Shown here: piece after piece, positions 17,217 through 25,134 of the stretch
How the letters are laid out: each line of letters begins with the position of its first letter
Numbering within the stretch: position 1 is the stretch's first letter
NCBI GenBank assembly: GCA_016220035.1
Contig: JACRIO010000135.1
Location: forward strand, 1-32,558
Origin: Planctomycetota bacterium
GTDB taxonomy: Bacteria; Planctomycetota; UBA1135; GCA-002686595
Length of the DNA: 32,558 bases
Reading direction: 5' to 3'
Translations under genes and position numbers: made by a program
The notes under the pieces: model-generated
Told to the model about the DNA's origin: nothing
What the model saw: only the letters and a program-made list of their open reading frames with translations
Database searches by the model: none

Positions 17217-19577
17217 TCACAACCCCGCGAACGGCTGCTTCGACACGTACAACGCCCACTGCCGGATGCGGCCGTTCGCGCTCTCCTGCCGCGGGAGGCA
17301 GCGGAGTCCCGTGATCGTCTGGTCCTCGCCGAGGTCGAGCACGATCACGTGCGGGTGGTTCGGCTTCGCGCCGCTCCACTGCGTGTGCCAGATGGTCTTC
17401 GGGTCGCCGTCGATGACCTGGAGCGCGGAACCGTTCTCCGCGTCGAGTTCCTCGCTGTCGGCCCAGGTCACGCTCCAGCTCGAGCGGGGGAGCTCGACAC
17501 CGTTCGCGCCGATCAGGTAGAGCTCGGCCAGGGTCGTGAACTCGTCTTCCCGCTGCGAGTTCTTGGCGACGAGCGCGACGTAGCGGCCCTTGCAGGCGGG
17601 GAACACGACCTTCTGCTCCTTCGCGCCGTCCGCAAAGGTCTCCTGCGCGGCGGGCGTGCGGCCGTCGAGCACGATCTCCTGGCCCTTCTGACGCAGCTTC
17701 TTCGGGCTCGCGAGGTCGTCCGCGGGCTGGTCGAGGATCGGGTAGTCGAGGCCCGCGAGCGCGAGCGTCGTCGTCCCGCCGTCGACGTCGAGCACGAGCA
17801 CGATGTTCTCGCCCTTCTTCAGCCAGCAGCCGGGGACGTAGAGCGTTTGCTGCGGACCGATCTTCCAGTAGCGCCCAAGCGCGTGCCCGTTGATCCACAC
17901 GGCGCCCTTGCTCCACCCGCGCGTGTCGAGGAACGTGTCGCCGACCTTCGCGAGCGCGAACGCGCCGCGGTACACGGCCGGCGCTCCGATCGGCGCGGAG
18001 ACGGGCTGGTAGGCGATGCGCGCGAGGTGGCTCTTGTCGAACGGATAGACGTGGTGCTGCCACGGGCCGAGCGCGTGTGCGCCGTCGTCGTCGACGAGCT
18101 CGACCTTCTCGGTGATGCCCTTGCGGTCGTGGATCTGTCCGCCGTAGTTGACGCGACCCATCGCTTCGACGAAGAGCTCGAGCGTCGCGCTGTTCGCGCG
18201 CGCGCCGAGCTTGAGCGTGCTCCTCCCCGAACGCCGATCGAACGCGTCGACGCGCTTCCCGTCGAGGTAGACCCACGCGAGGTCGTGCACCTCGGTGATC
18301 TTCAGCTCCGCCGGCCCGCCCGCGGGGAGCTCCGCGCGGTAGAGCACGCAGCCTTGCGGCGCGTCGAGCTCCTCGAACGTGCGCGGCATGGCGGACGTCT
18401 GCATGGGCCCGGCCTGCGCGAAGAGCGGCGCGGCCTCGTCGAGCGTGAAGCGCGGCACCGCGACGACGGGATTGGGATCGGGCTCGGGCGTCAGCGTCTC
18501 GCCCGGGTTCAGGTGCCGCTCGAACAACGCGCGGATCGCGTGGTACTTCGGCGTCGCGCGCCCGGATTCGTCGATGGGGGCGTCGTAGTCGTAGCTCGTC
18601 GACTGCGGGGAGAACGGCGGTGCGTTCGCGCCCGCAGTGAAGCCGAAGCTCGTCCCGCCGTGGGCCATGTAGATGGAGAACGAGCGTCGGTTCGACAGCA
18701 TCGAATCGAGGTCGGCGAGGATCGGCTCGATGCTCCCGGTGTGGTGCGGCTTGCCCCACGAATCGAACCAGCCCGGGTAGTACTCGCCGCACATGAGCGG
18801 GCCGCTCGAGCGCACCTGGCGCAGCGCCTCGAAGGACTTCTCGGGTGAGTTCTTCGCGTCGTGGCCGAAGTTGACGACGGAGAAAACGTCGTCGCGCACG
18901 TCGTTCGGGAGCTGCGACGGGCCGTCGCACGTGAAGAGCGGCACCTCGAAGCCCGCGGCGACGAGCGCGTCGCGCACGTTGCCGATGTACTCCTTGTCCT
19001 TCCCGTAGCTGCCGTACTCGTTCTCGACCTGCGCCATCAGGATCGGACCGCCGCGCGTGACCTGCAGCGGCGCGAGCTCGTCACCGACGCGCTTCAAGTA
19101 GCGGCGCACCGCGGCGAGGTAACGCTCGTCGCGCGTGCGCAGTTGGATCCCGGGCTCCTTCAGGAGCCACCACGGGAACCCGCCGAGCTCCCACTCCGCG
19201 CATGCGTACGGACCCGGACGGAGGATGACCCACAGGCCTTCCTCCTGCGCGATGCGACAGTACCGCGCGGCATCCGCCCCGCCCGTGAACTCGAACTGGC
19301 CGGGGCGCGGCTCGTGCTGGTTCCAAAACAGGTACGCGCACACCGTGTTGCAACCCATCGCGCGCACCATGCGCAGGCGGTGGCGCCAGTACTCGGGCGG
19401 GACGCGCGCGGCGTGCATCTCGCCCGAGCGGATCACGAACGGCTGGCCGTCGAGGAGGAATTCGTCCGGCCCGATCGCGAACGTGTGCGCTTCGCGCGGC
19501 GGCGCGGAAGGCGCGTGCGGCGCGGAGCACGCACCGAGGAGCGTCGCGCCGAGAAACCAGGAGCGGAGCGGGATCAT
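17217..19577 (-). CDS. GH35 beta-galactosidase lipoprotein with F5/8-type domain
   Basis: Exported beta-galactosidase of family GH35, 786 aa. The leader has a lipobox (L-L-G-A-C near residue 17), so it is probably membrane anchored. The TIM barrel covers about 35-355, with acid/base E187 in V-E-N-E-Y-G and nucleophile E265 in C-G-E-Y-Y-P-G-W; the spacing is close to that of human GLB1 (E188/E268). Galactose-binding jelly rolls follow (about 400-620: Y-L-D-G-K-R-V; G-A-V-W-I-N-G-H-A-L-G-R-Y-W), then an F5/8 type C (discoidin-like) domain from about 640. That last domain ends soon after Y-V-S-K, earlier than usual, so the C-terminus may be shortened. It is the first gene of the operon; 145 nt separate it from the divergent CBS gene and should hold both promoters. 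Confidence 0.95.
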   Translation of the reverse strand: MIPLRSWFLGATLLGACSAPHAPSAPPREAHTFAIGPDEFLLDGQPFVIRSGEMHAARVPPEYWRHRLRMVRAMGCNTVCAYLFWNQHEPRPGQFEFTGGADAARYCRIAQEEGLWVILRPGPYACAEWELGGFPWWLLKEPGIQLRTRDERYLAAVRRYLKRVGDELAPLQVTRGGPILMAQVENEYGSYGKDKEYIGNVRDALVAAGFEVPLFTCDGPSQLPNDVRDDVFSVVNFGHDAKNSPEKSFEALRQVRSSGPLMCGEYYPGWFDSWGKPHHTGSIEPILADLDSMLSNRRSFSIYMAHGGTSFGFTAGANAPPFSPQSTSYDYDAPIDESGRATPKYHAIRALFERHLNPGETLTPEPDPNPVVAVPRFTLDEAAPLFAQAGPMQTSAMPRTFEELDAPQGCVLYRAELPAGGPAELKITEVHDLAWVYLDGKRVDAFDRRSGRSTLKLGARANSATLELFVEAMGRVNYGGQIHDRKGITEKVELVDDDGAHALGPWQHHVYPFDKSHLARIAYQPVSAPIGAPAVYRGAFALAKVGDTFLDTRGWSKGAVWINGHALGRYWKIGPQQTLYVPGCWLKKGENIVLVLDVDGGTTTLALAGLDYPILDQPADDLASPKKLRQKGQEIVLDGRTPAAQETFADGAKEQKVVFPACKGRYVALVAKNSQREDEFTTLAELYLIGANGVELPRSSWSVTWADSEELDAENGSALQVIDGDPKTIWHTQWSGAKPNHPHVIVLDLGEDQTITGLRCLPRQESANGRIRQWALYVSKQPFAGL

Positions 19578-19722
19578 GGGCGGGTCACTCTAGCGAGGAG
19601 CCGCTCCGGGGCCTCGCGCGCGGCGCCGAGGCCGGCGTGCGCTCACCGAGGACCGTCCCTGCGCAGCACGCCGTACGCCCCTTGGCCGGGACTCGGCCGT
19701 AGAAGAGGGACGGAGGTGCGTC

Positions 19723-20154
19723 ATGCGTGCAACCGTCGCTCCGATCGAGCGCTTCATGTCGAGCGTCCTCGTCGTCATCGCCCCCGAGCAGCCGCTCCTC
19801 GAGGCCGCGCGTCTGATGCGCCTGCACTCGATCCGCCACTTGCCCGTCGTGCAGAAAGGGAAGCTCGTCGGCATCCTCAGCCAGCGCGACGTGCATCTCC
19901 TCGAGACGCTCGACGACGTCGATCCGGCGCGTGTGCTGGTCGAGGAGGCGATGGTGCGTGACCTCTACACGGTCGAGCCCGACGAACCGATCGACCACGT
20001 CGCATCGCAGATGGCGGAGCGGCGCATCGGCACGGCCGTGGTCGCGCACGGTCCGAAGCTCCTCGGTCTCTTCACGACCACGGACGCCCTGCGCGCGCTC
20101 GCGGCCTACGCGATCGCCGGCGAGGTGCCGGGCGGCGACGAGGCGATGGAGTGA
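19723..20154 (+). CDS. Two-CBS-domain protein
   Basis: Small cytosolic protein, 143 aa, made of a CBS pair: CBS1 about 6-60 (I-R-H-L-P-V-V, G-I-L-S-Q-R-D), CBS2 about 75-130 (I-G-T-A-V-V, G-L-F-T-T-T-D). Such free-standing Bateman modules bind adenine nucleotides or other small ligands and regulate partners. GGAGG lies 7 nt before the start. It is followed after 3 nt by a hemerythrin gene, so the two are one transcript. CBS proteins of this type often sit with universal stress and oxygen-related genes, which matches the surroundings. Confidence 0.93.
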   Translation: MRATVAPIERFMSSVLVVIAPEQPLLEAARLMRLHSIRHLPVVQKGKLVGILSQRDVHLLETLDDVDPARVLVEEAMVRDLYTVEPDEPIDHVASQMAERRIGTAVVAHGPKLLGLFTTTDALRALAAYAIAGEVPGGDEAME

Positions 20155-20157
20155 AGC

Positions 20158-20763
20158 ATGACGATCCACGTGAACCGACCAGGCCACGAGCACGCGCGCA
20201 TGCGCCTGACCGACGTCCTGATGGGCGAGCACGAGCGCATCGCGCGCGGCCTCGCCTGCCTCGCTCGACTCGCCGAGCACCTGCGCAACGGTGGTGAGAC
20301 GCGCCCCGATGCCGTGCATGCTTTGCTCGAGTTCCTGCGCGAGTACGCGGATCACCACCACCACGAGAAGGAGGAGCACGTGCTCTTTCCTTGGATGGAG
20401 CGGCACGGCCTCCCCGCTGAAGCCGGTCCGCTCGCGATGATGAACCAGGACCACGAGCACGGCCGTGATCACCTGCGGCATCTGCTGGCCGCGTCGAAGC
20501 ACCTGCAGATCGACGCGAGCGTCCGGCGCGAGTTCATCGCGCGCGCGGAGCAGTACTGCGCGCTGCTCTACGGCCACATCGACAAGGAGAACCACATTCT
20601 CTACCCGATGGCCGAGCGCATGGCGGCGGGCACCCACGAGCTCTTCCATCCGCCCACACAGGCCGAAGAAGCGGAAGTCGAGCGCTGGGAGGACGTCGTC
20701 GAGCACCTCGAGAACGAGGCTCGACATTGGCCGCCCGCGACGGTCCGATACGGAGTCAGGTGA
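20158..20763 (+). CDS. Hemerythrin-domain protein
   Basis: Four-helix non-haem di-iron protein, 201 aa. Candidate iron ligands are arranged as in HHE/hemerythrin proteins: H25 in G-E-H-E-R, the cluster H66-H69 with E73 and H74 in E-E-H-V-L-F-P, H99/H101 in Q-D-H-E-H, and H140 with E144 in G-H-I-D-K-E-N-H. It may bind O2 or NO, or serve iron-sulfur repair; family members are diverse. It starts 3 nt after the CBS stop. The last residues (Y-G-V-R) and the stop are encoded by the left arm of the palindromic repeat, so the native C-terminus has probably been replaced. The acidic segment before it (E-A-E-V-E-R-W) is beyond the iron fold, so function is likely kept. Confidence 0.92.
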   Translation: MTIHVNRPGHEHARMRLTDVLMGEHERIARGLACLARLAEHLRNGGETRPDAVHALLEFLREYADHHHHEKEEHVLFPWMERHGLPAEAGPLAMMNQDHEHGRDHLRHLLAASKHLQIDASVRREFIARAEQYCALLYGHIDKENHILYPMAERMAAGTHELFHPPTQAEEAEVERWEDVVEHLENEARHWPPATVRYGVR

Positions 20764-20850
20764 CCTTTTTCCAGATTCGCGGATGCTCCGTTCCGCGCCC
20801 TCACCGACCGGGGGCCCGCGAATCTGGAAAAAAGTCACCTGACTCCGTAT
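20748..20850. repeat. Palindromic repeat element, copy 2
   Basis: A 103-bp inverted repeat with arms of about 34 nt that differ at one position, the same arm as at 5339-5442 (ATACGGAGTCAGGTGA, T run, CC, GATTCGC). With one flanking base each side (G and C) the palindrome extends to 20747-20851. The central 30 nt or so is not shared with copy 1. It lies inside the CBS-hemerythrin-membrane protein cluster, ending the hemerythrin frame and standing 10 nt before the next start. Arms here are better preserved than in copy 1, suggesting a more recent insertion. Confidence 0.88.
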
Positions 20851-20860
20851 CACGGGCCGC

Positions 20861-21313
20861 GTGCCCGCCATCACCCGCCGCTATCTCAAGACCGCGATCG
20901 TGTTCCTGATCTACGGGCTGCTCGTCGGTCTGCACATCGGCGCGGCGGAATACGCGGGATGGGGCACGCTGCGGCAGCCGTACGTCGTCGCGCACACGCA
21001 CCTGCTCATGATCGGCGTCCTCCTCATGCTGATCATGGGCGTCGCGCAGTGGATGTTTCCCAAGCCCGCGGAGGGGGACGTCCGGCATAGACCCGAGCGC
21101 GCGCTGCTCGCGTGGTGGATGCTCACGATCGGCGTGGCCGTGCGCTCGACGTGCGAGTTCGCCTCGGCGTACGTCCAATCCCACGCGCTCGGGATCGCGA
21201 CTTTCTTGGCGGCGTGCCTCGAGGTGCTGGCCGTGATCGTCTTCTTCGTGAACCTCTGGCCGAGGATCCGCAGTCCGCGGGAAGAGCTCGCGCGCGCCGC
21301 GCCGAAGTCCTGA
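20861..21313 (+). CDS. Four-helix membrane protein resembling heme-copper oxidase subunit I
   Basis: Integral membrane protein, 150 aa, four predicted helices (about residues 8-28, 40-62, 82-103, 112-133). Helix 2 opens with V-V-A-H-T-H-L-L-M-I-G and ends G-V-A-Q-W-M-F-P, the pattern of short proteins related to cbb3 oxidase/NO reductase subunit I. The His pair could bind haem, but a complete oxidase core (about 12 helices) is not present, so it cannot be a full catalytic subunit. It starts at GTG with only a weak ribosome site, just after repeat copy 2. Shared strand with hemerythrin suggests a joint O2/NO-related role; it converges on the sensor kinase with 9 nt between stops. Confidence 0.72.
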   Translation: MPAITRRYLKTAIVFLIYGLLVGLHIGAAEYAGWGTLRQPYVVAHTHLLMIGVLLMLIMGVAQWMFPKPAEGDVRHRPERALLAWWMLTIGVAVRSTCEFASAYVQSHALGIATFLAACLEVLAVIVFFVNLWPRIRSPREELARAAPKS

Positions 21314-21322
21314 ACGCCTCGA

Positions 21323-23095
21323 TCAGGCCGCGGGCCCGTCGCCCTCGACCGCAAGGCGAGCGCGCCTGCCCGTGAACTCGACCTCGAGGCCGCCCGCGGG
21401 CGATTCGCGCATCGTCATCGCGAGGCCGTGGCGCCGCGCGACGTCGTGCGCGATCGCGAGCCCCAGGCCGAGCCCGTCCGGGGCGCGCGAACGCGCCTCG
21501 TCCGTGCGGAACGAGCGCTCGACGACGCGCTCGCGCAGTTCCTTGGGGATCCCGGGGCCGTCGTCGAGCACGCGCAACGCGAACTCGTCGTGGTCGGCAC
21601 CGCGCTCCTCGAGCACGACGGCGACGTGTCCGCCCTCCTTGTTGTAGCGCACCGCGTTGTGGATCACGTTCGACAGCATCTGCTCGACGAACGTGACGTC
21701 GCCCAGGACGTGGAGCGTGTCCTCCGGCACGGCGAATTCGACCTGCACGCCCTTCTGCCGTGCGATCGGCCGTTGCCGCGCGACCGCGCGCTCGACGAGC
21801 GCGTTCAGGTCGACGGGGTGCTGCGCCAGGAGCGGTTCGCCGCCTTCGAGCTTCGCCGCGACCGAGAGGTTCTGGAGGAGCGACGAGAGGTAGTGCGATT
21901 CCTCCAGCGCATCGCGCAGCACCTCCTTCTCGGGCAGCGTGCCCGCGTCGACGCGCCGTTGTACCGCGGAGAGATGGCCCTGGAGCACCGTGAGCGGGAG
22001 CATCACGTCGTGCGACGTGTTCTCGACGAACGTGCGCAGCGTGCGCTCGCGCGTCTCGACCGCCTCGAGGTTCGCGCGCACGTCGCTGCCCGCGGAGTTG
22101 AACGCGCGCGCGAGCTCGCTGATCTCGTCCTTGCCTTTCTCGTCGACCGCGGTGGTGTAGCGCGAAGCCGCGGAGTCGCGCACTTGCGCCGTCAGCGAGC
22201 GCACACGCCCGACGATGGGCCCGGCGGCGAACAGCACGGCCGCGAGCAGCACGCCGCAGAGCGCGATCGAGCTCCACAAGAGGTCCGTGACCGCGCTGCG
22301 CGGTCCCGCGTCCGGGCGCTGTGCGAGCATGATCGAGCACGGACCCTCTTCCCACGGCATGCGCATCGCGAACTGCAGACCTTCGATCGGTTCCCCGCGC
22401 AGTTCGGTGGTCCACGGCTCGCTCGCGATCTCCTCGCCTCCCGCGAGCGCCGCCTTCAAATCCGCGGGGAACGCGGGCGCGCGTGGATTGCGCGACGTGA
22501 AGTTCGCGTCGTAGGCCCAGAGCTCGGTGCGCTGCGGATACCCGCCGGCGAGCGCACGTCGGGGGTCGAACCCGCGTCCGCCGCGCCCATCGCCGAACGG
22601 CTCGCCGCGCGGCTCGCGCCGCGGATCACCGCGAAGACCCTCGGGCGGCGGCTCTCCGGGACGGCGCTCGGGGACCGCTCCAACGCGCGGCTCCTCCGCG
22701 CGCTGCACGCGTTCGACGTCGTTGGGTGTGTCGTTCGGCGCGGTTCCCCGGGAGGAAGCGCCGTTCTCCGGATCGGTCCGGCGTTCCGCGTTCGCGCGTT
22801 GTGCGTCGCGCGGCCGCGGGGGTCGGCCCTCCCCCTCGCCTCCCGGGCCGTGTTCGAAGCCCTCGCGTCGTTCGTCGCGGCCGGGGCCTCCGCGCCGCCA
22901 CGGCGGCTCGGGAAAAGTCTCGGGCGAGGCCTCGCACCGCTCGCGACCGCCATCCTCCATGCGCGCGAGGACGATGTCGCGCATGCTCTGCTCGACCGTG
23001 TGGCGTTCGAAGCGCGCGCGCGCCCACGTGGTGCCCGCGACGACCGGCAGGGCGGTCACGAGCACGATCAAGGCGAGGCGCGTGCGCAGCTTCAC
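21323..23095 (-). CDS. Membrane sensor histidine kinase with charged extracytoplasmic domain
   Basis: Two-component kinase, 590 aa, starting at GTG 23095. An N-terminal membrane helix (about 5-22) is followed by an extracytoplasmic region of about 240 residues. Roughly residues 60-170 of it are very rich in Arg, Glu, Pro and Gly and of low complexity. A second membrane helix (about 270-290), a HAMP linker, HisKA with H362 in T-S-H-D-V-M-L-P-L, and an ATPase domain follow (N-box H-N-A-V-R-Y-N, D-D-G-P-G-I-P, G-L-G-L-G-L-A-I). The GTGA overlap with the upstream regulator shows they are a pair. The stimulus is unknown; a metal, protein or envelope signal are open options. Confidence 0.93.
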   Translation of the reverse strand: MKLRTRLALIVLVTALPVVAGTTWARARFERHTVEQSMRDIVLARMEDGGRERCEASPETFPEPPWRRGGPGRDERREGFEHGPGGEGEGRPPRPRDAQRANAERRTDPENGASSRGTAPNDTPNDVERVQRAEEPRVGAVPERRPGEPPPEGLRGDPRREPRGEPFGDGRGGRGFDPRRALAGGYPQRTELWAYDANFTSRNPRAPAFPADLKAALAGGEEIASEPWTTELRGEPIEGLQFAMRMPWEEGPCSIMLAQRPDAGPRSAVTDLLWSSIALCGVLLAAVLFAAGPIVGRVRSLTAQVRDSAASRYTTAVDEKGKDEISELARAFNSAGSDVRANLEAVETRERTLRTFVENTSHDVMLPLTVLQGHLSAVQRRVDAGTLPEKEVLRDALEESHYLSSLLQNLSVAAKLEGGEPLLAQHPVDLNALVERAVARQRPIARQKGVQVEFAVPEDTLHVLGDVTFVEQMLSNVIHNAVRYNKEGGHVAVVLEERGADHDEFALRVLDDGPGIPKELRERVVERSFRTDEARSRAPDGLGLGLAIAHDVARRHGLAMTMRESPAGGLEVEFTGRRARLAVEGDGPAA

Positions 23096-23772
23096 GTCTT
23101 CGCCGGCACTTCGAGGCGATAGCCGACGCCCCACACGGTCGAGATCCAGTCCCCGCAGCTCCCGAGCTTCTTGCGCAGGCGCGAGACGTGCACGTCGAGC
23201 GTGCGCTCCGTGCCTTCGCGTTCGGGGTCGAGCACGTGCTCGCACAACCACGCGCGCGCGATCGCCGCGCCCGGTCGGCGCGCGAGCGCGACGAGCAAGT
23301 CGAACTCGACGCGCGTGAGCTCCACCGGTTCGTCCTTCACGCTCACGCGCCGCGCGTCGATCTCGATCTTGAGGTCGCCCGCTTCGATCGAGCCGCCGCG
23401 CTGCATCACGGGACGGCGCAGCCGCGCGTTGACGCGCGCGACGAGCTCCTCGGGCCAGAACGGCTTGATGAGGTAGTCGTCCGCGCCCATGTCGAGCGCA
23501 CGCACCTTCACGGAAGCGTCCGTTTTCGCGGAGAGCACGAGCACGGGCAGGTCCGACTGCGAGCGGATGTGCTTGAGCACGTCGAGGCCGAACGCACCGG
23601 GGAGCATGAGGTCGAGCACGACCAGCGCGAGGCCGCGGTAGGGGAACGCGAGCGCCGCGTCGCCGTTCTGCACCCAATGCGTCTCGAAGCCGGCCTCGTC
23701 GAGGTGGTCGACGATCTGCTTCCCGAGCTTGAGGTCGTCCTCGACGAGCAGGATGCGCTGGGTCTTGGTCAT
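23092..23772 (-). CDS. OmpR-family response regulator
   Basis: Winged-helix response regulator, 226 aa, usual length. The receiver domain has E-D-D near residue 10, phospho-acceptor D54 in V-V-L-D-L-M-L-P-G and K in Y-L-I-K-P-F. The C-terminal Trans_reg_C domain (about 130-222) carries L-T-R-V-E-F-D-L-L, R-T-L-D-V-H-V-S-R-L-R-K-K-L and G-V-G-Y-R-L. ATG 23772 has AAGGAG 10 nt upstream; earlier in-frame starts would add an unlikely Arg-rich leader. It precedes its kinase with a 4-nt overlap and is divergent from the lipoprotein gene at 24216, a natural candidate target. Confidence 0.95.
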   Translation of the reverse strand: MTKTQRILLVEDDLKLGKQIVDHLDEAGFETHWVQNGDAALAFPYRGLALVVLDLMLPGAFGLDVLKHIRSQSDLPVLVLSAKTDASVKVRALDMGADDYLIKPFWPEELVARVNARLRRPVMQRGGSIEAGDLKIEIDARRVSVKDEPVELTRVEFDLLVALARRPGAAIARAWLCEHVLDPEREGTERTLDVHVSRLRKKLGSCGDWISTVWGVGYRLEVPAKT

Positions 23773-24215
23773 CGGCGTGCGGCTCCTTCGTTCCTCTTCG
23801 ACCTGCATGAACCTCTCAGGGTTCCGGCGCGTCCTTGCGGGCCGCTGAAGCACGGTGCGAGGAGTTCTCTCGAAGTCCTCGCTGCACTTCGGTGCTGCGC
23901 AAGATCGCCGCGGGTAAGTCTACGCGGCACCGCGCGAGCGGGCACGCGGCGGGGACTCGGACCCCGCGGCGCGCCGGCGAAGGCGCGGGTCGAGGACGAC
24001 ATGCGGCGCGATTCCACCGGCGAACTGAACTCGAGCGGGAGATCCTCGGGGCACGGACCCCATGGGTCGAGCCACGAGTCAGAGACGCGCCGAAGGCGGA
24101 CGATCGAGCCCGCGCCCGGACCTCTCGCAGCTCTTCAGCGCTGCTCAACGCAGGTGGGGCAGACTGAGAGCAGCGCTCGACCGCCCCTTCTCCGGCACGA
24201 CTGAACCCAGCCCCC
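23773..24215. other. Divergent intergenic region
   Basis: 443 nt between the OmpR-type regulator and the divergent lipoprotein. I see no gene: open frames on both strands are Arg/Ser-rich without ribosome sites. It should contain both promoters and perhaps regulator sites, but I cannot point to a clear direct repeat or a -35/-10 pair. Confidence 0.4.
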
Positions 24216-25052
24216 ATGCGAACGACGGCCCCCCTCCTCCTGGTGATCCTGGCGCTGCTCGCCGGCTGCAAGACGGGCCATCCGTCGGCCCACGACGTCC
24301 ACGGAGAGCGCGCGGTCGTGTGTGCGCGGTGCGGCGAGCCCACACGGGAGCGCGATGAATTCCACGGACAGCGCGACCCGCGGGTGCTTCCTCCGCACGA
24401 TGCTCGGGAGTCCGGCGCCGTTCGGATGCGCGGACCTTCAGCGATGGGACGTCGCTTCGAAGGCCGTCCGCCCCGCGGCCCAGGCGCGTTCGGCCCGCGG
24501 ATGGGTGAACAGCGTGGGCCCGGACAGCGCGGTCCAGGGATGCGCATGCGCGGCATGCCCGGCATGCGTCCGCCGTTCGATCCGTCGCTGCGCGGTGGCC
24601 CATTCGGGAATCCAGAGCGTGGCGAACGCGCACCGCGTGGCGAACGCGCACCGAGCGGCGAACGCGCACCGCGTGACGAACGGGCACCGCGTGGCGACCA
24701 GCCTCGCCGCGGACGCGGCGAGCCGCCGCCGCGCGAGGGCCGCGGGCAGCGCGAACGGAGCGAGCGCCCGGGGCGTGGAGTGGTCGAACGAAGGGACGCG
24801 GGTGCGCCGGAGTCCTCACGCTCCGCCCCGCTCCGTGTGCGGCGCATCGTCATCGACCCCCGCACCGACGCTTCCCCCGACGAAGCCCACGAGTTCGCGC
24901 CGCGCGCGGAAGTTCGCGGCCGCGTGATCGAAGGTCCGCGTCTGCGCCGGCGCTTCGAGGCGCAGTTCGAGTCCGGCGTGCCCGAGCGCCTCGACGCGCC
25001 GGTCGAACCGCCGCGCGACGCGGCCCCGGAACCCCGACTTCATCCACGGTAG
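24216..25052 (+). CDS. Arg/Pro/Gly/Glu-rich lipoprotein of unknown function
   Basis: Predicted lipoprotein, 278 aa: the leader M-R-T-T-A-P-L-L-L-V-I-L-A-L-L-A-G-C has a clear lipobox. The mature part starts with a C-A-R-C pair and a His-rich stretch, then turns into a low-complexity region (about residues 70-200) of Arg, Gly, Pro, Met and Glu, including four 6-residue repeats (G-E-R-A-P-R/S). The last 80 residues are more ordered (R-R-I-V-I-D-P-R-T-D). Third-position GC supports this frame as coding. I recognise no family. The same unusual composition appears in the extracytoplasmic part of the adjacent kinase. No clear ribosome site precedes the start. Confidence 0.72.
   Translation: MRTTAPLLLVILALLAGCKTGHPSAHDVHGERAVVCARCGEPTRERDEFHGQRDPRVLPPHDARESGAVRMRGPSAMGRRFEGRPPRGPGAFGPRMGEQRGPGQRGPGMRMRGMPGMRPPFDPSLRGGPFGNPERGERAPRGERAPSGERAPRDERAPRGDQPRRGRGEPPPREGRGQRERSERPGRGVVERRDAGAPESSRSAPLRVRRIVIDPRTDASPDEAHEFAPRAEVRGRVIEGPRLRRRFEAQFESGVPERLDAPVEPPRDAAPEPRLHPR
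24621..24692 (+). repeat. 18-bp tandem repeat, four units
   Basis: Four in-frame units of GGCGAACGCGCACCGCGT with a few changes, each coding G-E-R-A-P-R or a near variant (residues 136-159 of the lipoprotein). Unit 2 ends in AGC rather than CGT, and unit 4 has two changes. Copy number could vary between strains. Confidence 0.85.
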
Positions 25053-25134
25053 GGAGCGCATCGCCTCCCCTCCGCACCGTCCCCATTCCCCAGCGTTGTT
25101 ACTCCATACTCACTAGCTGGACCCGACAGGTCCC

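Noticed and set aside
12950-18848. Several long plus-strand frames opposite the sugar operon
   Set aside because: They lie antisense to GH35, GH36, AraF and AraG genes, all of which have clear catalytic or binding motifs; the frames themselves have none.
20748-20850. Repeat copy 2 as an ordinary intrinsic terminator
   Set aside because: The stem is far longer than usual, the T run is inside the arm and not after the hairpin, and the same arms occur elsewhere around a different centre.
24621-24692. Tandem 18-bp units as a CRISPR array
   Set aside because: Units are adjacent without spacers and in frame with the lipoprotein gene.
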